Shown: one piece after another, positions 58,020 to 64,000 of the stretch
Numbering within the stretch: the stretch's first letter is position 1
How the letters are laid out: every line of letters starts with the position of its first letter
Origin: Flavobacteriales bacterium
Lineage (GTDB): Bacteria > Bacteroidota > Bacteroidia > Flavobacteriales > Flavobacteriaceae
Assembly: GCA_026993355.1 (NCBI GenBank)
Contig: JALWTX010000002.1
Coordinates: 1 to 64,000, forward strand
DNA length: 64,000 bases
Direction of reading: 5' to 3'
Notes under the pieces: model-generated
The model's database searches: none
What the model was told of the DNA's origin: nothing
Seen by the model: the letters and a program-made list of their open reading frames with translations, nothing else
Made by a program: the position numbers and the translations under genes

Positions 58020-59357
58020 GTGCGAAACATTATTAAGATGATAAAGAAACAAAGGACAATAAATAATGGACAGTTGACAATGGATAATGAACAATTGCCG
58101 AAAGGCGATGCTCTGAGTTTACCGAAGGGCGATGTCCTGAGCTTGCCGAAGGGTTGGGAGGTGAAAAAGTTGGGGGAAGTTTGTGAAGTTAGTGCTGGAA
58201 ATTCTGCTCCACAAAAAAAAGAATTATTTATTAATGGAACAAATCCTTTTATTAGAACAGCTGACGTAGGAAAAATAAAAAAAGGAATACTAATTTCTTG
58301 TACAGATTATCTCAATGAAGAAGGGATAAGGAAACTTAGGTTATTTAAGAAGGGAACTATACTTTTCCCTAAAAGCGGAGCTTCAACATTCCTAAATCAT
58401 AGAGTTATGATGGGAATTGATGGTTATGTAGCAAGTCATTTATCCACGATAAAAGCGGGTGAAAGTTGCGATGATAAATTTCTTTTTTATTATTTGATTA
58501 CTATTGATGCAAAAGATTTAATGCAAAATATTGCCTACCCATCATTAAAGTTGTCTGATATAAAACAAATCCAAATCCCCCTCCCCCCACTACCCGAACA
58601 AAAACGCATAGTTTCCATACTCGACCGTGCTTTTAAAGCCATAGACCAAGCCAAAGCCAATGCCGAACAAAACCTTAATAATGCGAAGGAAATTTTTCAA
58701 TCAAAATTGCAAGCAATTTTTGATAATGGAAAATTGAAAATTGAAAATGGAGAATGGGTGGAGAGGAAGTTTTTAGATATCGTAGATTATTCAAGAAAAC
58801 CAAGAGGATTAATTCTAAATAACCCTATACCTTTTATCCCTATGAATTATGTTCCATTGGATAAAAAATATATAAAAATCAACGAATATCGAGAAAAAGT
58901 GTCAAGTGGAACTTTTATAAAAAAGGGCGATTTGTTGCTTGCTAAAATCACCCCCTCATTTGAAAATGGGAAACAAGGTATTGTTGACATACAAGAAAAA
59001 TATGGATATGCAACAACAGAAGTAATTCCATTTCAAGGTAAAAATGAAGTTGTAGAGACAGAGTATTTATTCTATTTTCTAAAAAGTAGTATAAGAAAGC
59101 ATTTGGAAAATAAAATGGAAGGTGCAACAGGAAGACAACGGTTACCACAAAAAATATTAAATGAAATATTAGTCCCATTCCCAAAATCCATAGAAACCCA
59201 AAAAAAAATCGTCCAACAATTAGATGCTTTACAAGCGGAAACCAAAAAACTGGAAGCAATTTATCAACAAAAAATTAGTAATTTAGAGGAGTTGAAAAAA
59301 AGTGTGTTGCAGAAGGCGTTTAATGGAGAGTTGACAGAAAATATGAAAAACAAATGA
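58020..59357 (+). CDS. hsdS: Type I restriction-modification system specificity subunit
   Basis: A 445-residue HsdS with two target-recognition domains: TRD1 from LPKGWEVKKLGEVCEVSAGNSAPQ and TRD2 from WVERKFLDIVDYSRKPRG. Each is followed by a conserved helix (PLPPLPEQKRIVSILDRAFKAIDQAKANAEQNLNNAKEIFQSKL and ETQKKIVQQLDALQAETKKLEAIYQQKISNLEELKKSVLQKAFNGEL). It sets the DNA sequence recognised. The GTG start at 58020 lies in the repeat spacer; ATG at 58038 and 58080 are alternatives. The N-terminal 24-nt tandem repeat (58095-58154) adds non-conserved residues. Its end overlaps the Schlafen-like gene by 4 nt (ATGA). Confidence 0.93.
   Translation: MRNIIKMIKKQRTINNGQLTMDNEQLPKGDALSLPKGDVLSLPKGWEVKKLGEVCEVSAGNSAPQKKELFINGTNPFIRTADVGKIKKGILISCTDYLNEEGIRKLRLFKKGTILFPKSGASTFLNHRVMMGIDGYVASHLSTIKAGESCDDKFLFYYLITIDAKDLMQNIAYPSLKLSDIKQIQIPLPPLPEQKRIVSILDRAFKAIDQAKANAEQNLNNAKEIFQSKLQAIFDNGKLKIENGEWVERKFLDIVDYSRKPRGLILNNPIPFIPMNYVPLDKKYIKINEYREKVSSGTFIKKGDLLLAKITPSFENGKQGIVDIQEKYGYATTEVIPFQGKNEVVETEYLFYFLKSSIRKHLENKMEGATGRQRLPQKILNEILVPFPKSIETQKKIVQQLDALQAETKKLEAIYQQKISNLEELKKSVLQKAFNGELTENMKNK
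58095..58154 (+). repeat. 24-nt tandem repeat inside the 5' end of hsdS
   Basis: Two and a half copies of a 24-nt unit (58095-58118, 58119-58142, 58143-58154) encode L-P-K-G-D-A-L-S, L-P-K-G-D-V-L-S and L-P-K-G. The last copy merges with the normal L-P-K-G-W start of the first recognition domain. The unit is a multiple of 3, so copy-number changes keep the frame. Confidence 0.85.
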
Positions 59358-60799
59358 GTGAAGCACAATTAAAGGAATTGTTAAAAGAGTTAGTTAAACA
59401 ACCTCACGAAAGCGAATGGGTTGAGTTTAAGCTTAATTTTCATTCTCCCGAAGAAATAGGAGAACGCATTTCTGCTTTATCAAACGGTGCTTGTATTCAT
59501 AGTCAACAAAATGCTTATCTTGTATATGGGGTAGAAGACAAAACGCATATCATAAAAGGCACTACATTTAAAGCCAAATTGCACAAAAAAGGAGGAGAAG
59601 AACTGGAGCATTGGTTAGTCAACCGTTTAGACCCTCGTATCGATTTCACAATATATGAGTTTAACTATGAAGAAAATAAACATATTTCAATGTTCGTAAT
59701 TCCGGCTACAAAAAATCGTCCGGTTGAATTTTTACATCAAGCATATATTCGTATAGGTTCTATAACAAGAAAACTAAATGAGTTTCCTGAAAAACAGGCA
59801 AAGATTTGGAAAAAGAGCAGCCAACCTTTTGAAAAAGAGATAGCAAAAGACAATTTAGCCGCCTCTGATATTACAAAATATTTAAGTACCGAAACTTATT
59901 TCGATTTAATGAAATTGCCTTATCCGTCAACGCAAGAAGGTGTAATTGATAAATTTTTAGAAGAAGGTTTAATTATTAAGAATAAAGGCTATGCCATTAC
60001 AAATTTAGGAGCTTTACTTTTAGCTAAAAATCTAAAAGATTTTGAAAGTGTAGAAAGAAAGGCGGTCAGAGTTATTGTTTATAAAGGAAAAAACAAAGTT
60101 ATAACAGAAAGGGAACAAATAGGTGTTAAAGGGTATGCCATAGGTTTTGTTGGACTTATTGATTGGATAAATAGTCAGTTGCCTGCAAATGAAGAAATTG
60201 GAAAAGCTTTGCGAAAAGAGGCTAGAATGTACCCCGAAATTGCCATTCGTGAGTTGGTGGCCAATGCTTTAATACATCAAGATTTAGCAGTAAAGGGTTT
60301 CCCAATGATTGAAATATATTCCGACAGAATTGAAATATCTAATTCGGGAACTCCATTGGTTACTCCTGAAAGATTTATTGATGCCTACGTATCTCGCAAT
60401 GATAAATTAGCCGACATAATGAGAAGAATGGGCTTTTGTGAAGAAAAAGGAAGCGGTTTAGACAAAGTTATTTATTATAATGAATTATATCAACTGCCTC
60501 CTATCAATGTTGTTGTCGCTGAAAACAGAACAAGAGTAACAATTTATAGTTATAGAACACTGAATAAATTGGATAAAAAAGAAAAAATAAGAGCTTGTTA
60601 TCAACATGCTTGTTTAAAATATGTTTCCAATGAAAAAATGACAAATCAATCGTTGCGGGAACGCTTTAAAATAGAACGACATAACTATTCGATAGCTTCA
60701 AGAATAATTAGAGACGCGTTGAAAGAGGGGGTTATCAAAGAGGATAATCCTGAAAATAAATCAAGAAAGTATGCAAGCTATTTACCATTTTGGGCATGA
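59354..60799 (+). CDS. Schlafen AlbA_2 domain protein with HATPase_c_4-type domain
   Basis: A 481-residue protein. The N-terminal AlbA_2 (Schlafen-type) domain is in residues about 15-150 (ESEWVEFKLNFHSPEEIGERISALSNGA, YLVYGVEDKTHIIKGTTF). A C-terminal GHKL-like part follows (AIRELVANALIHQDLAVKGFPMIEIYSDRIEISNSGTP, EEKGSGLDKVIYYNELYQLPP), then a winged-helix end (NQSLRERFKIERHNYSIASRIIRDALKEGVIKED). Such proteins are often found inside type I R-M loci and may be regulators or extra defence effectors. Function unknown. It overlaps hsdS by 4 nt. Confidence 0.85.
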   Translation: MSEAQLKELLKELVKQPHESEWVEFKLNFHSPEEIGERISALSNGACIHSQQNAYLVYGVEDKTHIIKGTTFKAKLHKKGGEELEHWLVNRLDPRIDFTIYEFNYEENKHISMFVIPATKNRPVEFLHQAYIRIGSITRKLNEFPEKQAKIWKKSSQPFEKEIAKDNLAASDITKYLSTETYFDLMKLPYPSTQEGVIDKFLEEGLIIKNKGYAITNLGALLLAKNLKDFESVERKAVRVIVYKGKNKVITEREQIGVKGYAIGFVGLIDWINSQLPANEEIGKALRKEARMYPEIAIRELVANALIHQDLAVKGFPMIEIYSDRIEISNSGTPLVTPERFIDAYVSRNDKLADIMRRMGFCEEKGSGLDKVIYYNELYQLPPINVVVAENRTRVTIYSYRTLNKLDKKEKIRACYQHACLKYVSNEKMTNQSLRERFKIERHNYSIASRIIRDALKEGVIKEDNPENKSRKYASYLPFWA

Positions 60800-60915
60800 A
60801 ATCTTATGTGATGCTTATGTGATGATATCTGATTTATAAAAACTCAACACTCACATAATCAGGCATTTCATATGTAATATTTATGTGATAAAAACTAAAA
60901 ATAAATTTTATTGCT

Positions 60916-63279
60916 ATGAACGAAGCCGAAACCAGAGCAGAATTAATAGACCCGAAACTACGAGAAGCCGGTTGGGGTGTTGTTGAAGGTTCCAAAATCC
61001 TTCGCGAACGCAATGTTTGTAAAATTACAGATGGTCGCATACAAGTGGGGGGTGGTAGAAAAAAACCGCTTATTGCCGATTATATTCTCGTTTACAAGGG
61101 CGTTAAACTGGCTGTTGTGGAAGCTAAAAGTAATGAACTGGAAGTAGGGGAAGGCGTGGCACAAGCCAAACTGTATGCCGAAAAATTAAATTTAGATTAT
61201 ACTTATGCCACAAATGGCAAAGAGATATACCAAATCAACATGAATACCGGCGAGGAAAAACCGGTTGATGATTTTCTTTCTCCTGACGAACTTTGGCAAG
61301 CAACTTATCCGAAATCTAACAAAACGGATGATATAGTTGCTCAAACTTGGTTTGAAAAATTTATGTCTGTGCCTTTTGAAGATAAATCGGGCACTTGGCA
61401 ACCACGATATTATCAAGAAATAGCTGTTAAAAACACTTTGCAAGCCATTGCACAAAAGAAAGACCGTATTCTTTTAACCCTTGCCACCGGCACTGGAAAA
61501 ACGGCGATTGCTTTTCAGATTGCATGGAAGTTGTTTCATACACGCTGGAATCTTTCGGCAATGAATGACAACTATCAATCGAGAAGACCCCGAATCTTAT
61601 TTTTGGCAGACCGTAACATTCTTGCCAATCAAGCATATAACAATTTTTCGGGATTTCCCGAAGATGCTATGATTCGTATCAAACCCAATGAAATCAGAAA
61701 AAAAGGAAAAGTGCCGACAAACGGCAGTATCTTTTTTACTATTTATCAAACTTTTATGTCGGGAACTGACAAAGAAGGTAAACCTCAGCCTTACTTTGGC
61801 GAATATCCAAAAGACTTTTTTGATTTTATCATTATTGACGAATGCCATCGTGGTGGTGCCAATGATGAAAGTAATTGGCGGGCAATATTGGAATATTTTT
61901 CACCGGCAGTTCAGCTGGGTTTAACCGCCACGCCTAAGCGTGATAACAATGTTGATACCTACCGGTATTTTGGTGAACCGGAGTATGTTTATTCACTTAA
62001 AGAAGGGATTAATGATGGCTTTCTAACGCCGTTTAAAGTCAAACGCATCAAAACAACACTTGACGATTATATTTATACCAATGATGATACAATTTTGGAA
62101 GGCGAAATTGAAGAAGGAAAAATATATACGGAATCTGATTTTAACAGAGTTTTAGAAATCAAGGAAAGGGAAGCTAAGCGTGTTCAGATTTTTATGGATG
62201 ATATTAATCAAGATGATAAAAGTATTGTTTTTTGTGCCACTCAAGAACATGCAGCATTGGTTCGGGATTTGATTAACCAATATAAAAAGAGTAACGATCC
62301 TTATTACTGTGTCAGAGTTACCGCTAATGATGGTAAAATAGGCGAACAATTTTTAAGCGATTTTCAAGATAATGAAAAAACAATTCCTACGATTTTAACT
62401 ACTTCACAAAAACTTTCTACCGGTGTTGATGCACGTAACGTGCGTAATATTATATTGATGCGACCGGTTAATTCTATGATTGAATTTAAACAAATAGTTG
62501 GGCGAGGCACACGGCTTTTTCAAGGCAAAGAATTTTTTACTATTTACGATTTTGTTGATGCCTACAAACATTTTTCAGACCCTGAATGGGATGGCGAACC
62601 TATTGAACCGGTTGATTATATTAAATCCAAACCTAAAACCGATAAAATAAAAGAAGACGATTCGGTATATGAACCTAAAACACCTCCTGTAAAAACCAAA
62701 GTAAAATTGAGAGACGGGAAAGAACGGCAGATTCAACACATGGTATCCACATCTTTTTGGAGTGCCGACGGAAAACCCATTTCCGCTCAAGAATTTTTAG
62801 AAAAATTGTTTGGCAAATTACCTGATTTCTTTAAAGATGAAACGGAATTACGCCAAATATGGAGCAATCCCGTTACCCGGAAAACTTTATTAGAAAAATT
62901 AAGCGAAGCCGGTTTTGACAAAGATGCTTTAAAAAATCTGAAAAAATTAATTAATGCCGAAAAAAGCGACCTGTTTGATGTATTGGAATATGTTTTTAAT
63001 AGTGATTTTAAACCTATAACTAGAGAAGAGCGTGTAACAAGAGCAAAAGCCACAATTTTTGCACTTTTGAATGATAAACAAAAAGAATTTATTGATTTTG
63101 TATTAAATAAATATATTGAAGCCGGTATATCTGAACTAGATCAAGAAAAGTTGCCGGTATTATTAAAAAATAAATATCAATCCTTGGATGATGCCTTAAA
63201 AAATTTGGGAGATGTAGAACAGATAAGCAAGCTATTTGTTGAGTTTCAAAAATACTTATATGAAACTCATGTGGCTTAA
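60916..63279 (+). CDS. hsdR: Type I restriction endonuclease subunit R (EcoEI-like)
   Basis: A 787-residue restriction subunit. The PD-(D/E)xK nuclease is visible at the N-terminus: IADYILVYKGVKLAVVEAKS (D near 55, E70/K72). A DEAD-like translocase follows: Walker A in LATGTGKTAIAF (about 188-199), DECH (308-311), GLTATP, STGVDARNVRNI and QIVGRGTRL. An EcoEI-type C-terminal region ends the protein. It translocates DNA and cuts away from the recognition site. The gap of 116 nt from the previous gene holds no promoter match I could see. Confidence 0.95.
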   Translation: MNEAETRAELIDPKLREAGWGVVEGSKILRERNVCKITDGRIQVGGGRKKPLIADYILVYKGVKLAVVEAKSNELEVGEGVAQAKLYAEKLNLDYTYATNGKEIYQINMNTGEEKPVDDFLSPDELWQATYPKSNKTDDIVAQTWFEKFMSVPFEDKSGTWQPRYYQEIAVKNTLQAIAQKKDRILLTLATGTGKTAIAFQIAWKLFHTRWNLSAMNDNYQSRRPRILFLADRNILANQAYNNFSGFPEDAMIRIKPNEIRKKGKVPTNGSIFFTIYQTFMSGTDKEGKPQPYFGEYPKDFFDFIIIDECHRGGANDESNWRAILEYFSPAVQLGLTATPKRDNNVDTYRYFGEPEYVYSLKEGINDGFLTPFKVKRIKTTLDDYIYTNDDTILEGEIEEGKIYTESDFNRVLEIKEREAKRVQIFMDDINQDDKSIVFCATQEHAALVRDLINQYKKSNDPYYCVRVTANDGKIGEQFLSDFQDNEKTIPTILTTSQKLSTGVDARNVRNIILMRPVNSMIEFKQIVGRGTRLFQGKEFFTIYDFVDAYKHFSDPEWDGEPIEPVDYIKSKPKTDKIKEDDSVYEPKTPPVKTKVKLRDGKERQIQHMVSTSFWSADGKPISAQEFLEKLFGKLPDFFKDETELRQIWSNPVTRKTLLEKLSEAGFDKDALKNLKKLINAEKSDLFDVLEYVFNSDFKPITREERVTRAKATIFALLNDKQKEFIDFVLNKYIEAGISELDQEKLPVLLKNKYQSLDDALKNLGDVEQISKLFVEFQKYLYETHVA

Positions 63280-63291
63280 TAGAAATTATGT

Positions 63292-63981
63292 TTACATTTT
63301 TCTAAAATCCTCATAAATCTTTAAAAAATAATCTCCTATATCATAACCTTGTTGTTTCTCATAGTTAGTTGCAAAAGTTTCTAAGGTTTCATATATTTTC
63401 AAATTGATTTTAGGTGAGAGTTTTCTTGATTTTTGCTCCCATTTATCATACGCAGATAAATCCGGAAATAGAATCACATTCCTAGCCTCTAATACTTTTG
63501 TTTTTTCGTGGGTTAAATTGTTTAGACCACCGGTTGCTAACCAAAGAAAGTCGGGGTAGAAAATACTTGAAAGAATAGCTGTTTTTTCACTTTCAACAAT
63601 ACCTATTGTTTTTTCATTTTCCATTTTTAGAAGATGTTCGCCAAATAGGCATTGTTTAAGAACAAACTCATTGTTTGTATTAGTTGCAACTGTTTTGTTG
63701 GGGTTGGTTGCAAGTATTTTATGCTCCCAATAAATATGATTAAAAGGTTTCTTTACTCTTTTTCCGGTTTTTGGATTGTATAACATGATTTTTCCGGTTC
63801 TTATTCTATTTTTTGCATCAATTTGCCAGAATATTGTAGCTCCTTTCCATTTTGAACTTGTTCCCACTTTATACTTTTTTAAAATATCCGTTATTTCATA
63901 GAAATCTTCTTTAAACAAAGCTTTAAGGTATGAAATAAAATTATTTTGACTAGTTTTATTTAAGTGTTGACTTTGTTGCAT
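63292..63981 (-). CDS. DUF6371 domain protein (TOPRIM-like), probably partial at the window edge
   Basis: The visible 229 residues contain the DUF6371/TOPRIM-type pattern: TIFWQIDAKNRIRTGKIMLYNPKTGKRVKKP, LFGEHLLKMENEKTIGIVESEKTAILSSIFYPDFLWLATGGLNNL, then ILFPDLSAYDKWEQKSRKL. Such proteins occur in Bacteroidota mobile elements next to primase or relaxase genes. Family members usually carry an N-terminal zinc finger, missing here. The frame continues open past the ATG at 63981 to the window end, so the gene may start beyond it. It is convergent with hsdR. Confidence 0.6.
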   Translation of the reverse strand: MQQSQHLNKTSQNNFISYLKALFKEDFYEITDILKKYKVGTSSKWKGATIFWQIDAKNRIRTGKIMLYNPKTGKRVKKPFNHIYWEHKILATNPNKTVATNTNNEFVLKQCLFGEHLLKMENEKTIGIVESEKTAILSSIFYPDFLWLATGGLNNLTHEKTKVLEARNVILFPDLSAYDKWEQKSRKLSPKINLKIYETLETFATNYEKQQGYDIGDYFLKIYEDFRKM

Positions 63982-64000
63982 TCGGTTGGTTGGTATTGTT

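Noticed and set aside
57903-58160. CRISPR-like array in the repeat-rich spacer before hsdS
   Set aside because: Repeats are short, variable and without regularly spaced unique spacers; no cas gene is present.

Overview
The window is A+T-rich chromosomal DNA from a member of the Bacteroidota, most likely a flavobacterium. The evidence is exact Bacteroidota -7 boxes (TAnnTTTG) upstream of at least two dozen genes, few Shine-Dalgarno-like sequences, a gliding-motility-type GldI lipoprotein, class II ribonucleotide reductase, a sphingolipid-type alpha-oxoamine synthase, SusC/D-free but lipoprotein-rich gene content, and Bacteroidota families such as DUF1573, DUF5763 and DUF6371.

Layout. 1-8.7 kb: YceI lipoprotein, valS, a DUF1573 protein, aat, an Lgt-family transferase followed by a MopE-type lipoprotein whose start is broken by one extra A, and nrdJ. 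8.9-16.5 kb: an unusual co-directional cluster (HMA-AraC regulator, PqqD-like protein, ATP-grasp ligase, LysA-like decarboxylase, urea-transporter/M23 fusion, TPR-barrel protein, TPR protein). I consider this the best candidate for an uncharacterised system. 16.5-19 kb: mnmE and a prohibitin-like SPFH protein. 19.1-24.1 kb: a tight five-gene operon that looks like ceramide/sphingolipid synthesis (SPT, GNAT acyltransferase, PAP2 phosphotransferase, CPBP protease, CerR-like reductase). 24.2-37.1 kb: housekeeping (mutL, holA, rocD, an Smr protein, mfd, arcC, two unknowns, a sodium:solute symporter).

37.2-38.4 kb: an initiator tRNA-Met, two tandem copies of a structured RNA element with compensatory base changes, a DUF2442 gene carrying what looks like a DUF4160 remnant, and the rpsA leader, whose two hairpin loops are perfectly complementary over 8 nt. 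38.4-54.7 kb: rpsA, ndk, GAF protein, nrnA, gldI, a cyclophilin-FKBP fusion, a second alpha-oxoamine synthase, an M3 peptidase, a four-gene secreted/cell-wall group, a thiolase and a 7TM-HD phosphodiesterase.

54.8-63.3 kb: a tRNA cluster (Ser, Pro, a decayed tRNA, two Arg) next to a type I restriction-modification island: hsdM, a RhuM/PLD-like fusion, hsdS, a Schlafen-AlbA/ATPase regulator and hsdR, with microrepeats between genes. The last gene is a DUF6371 (primase/TOPRIM-like, mobile-element associated) protein that probably runs past the window edge. No rRNA, insertion sequence, integrase or CRISPR array was seen.
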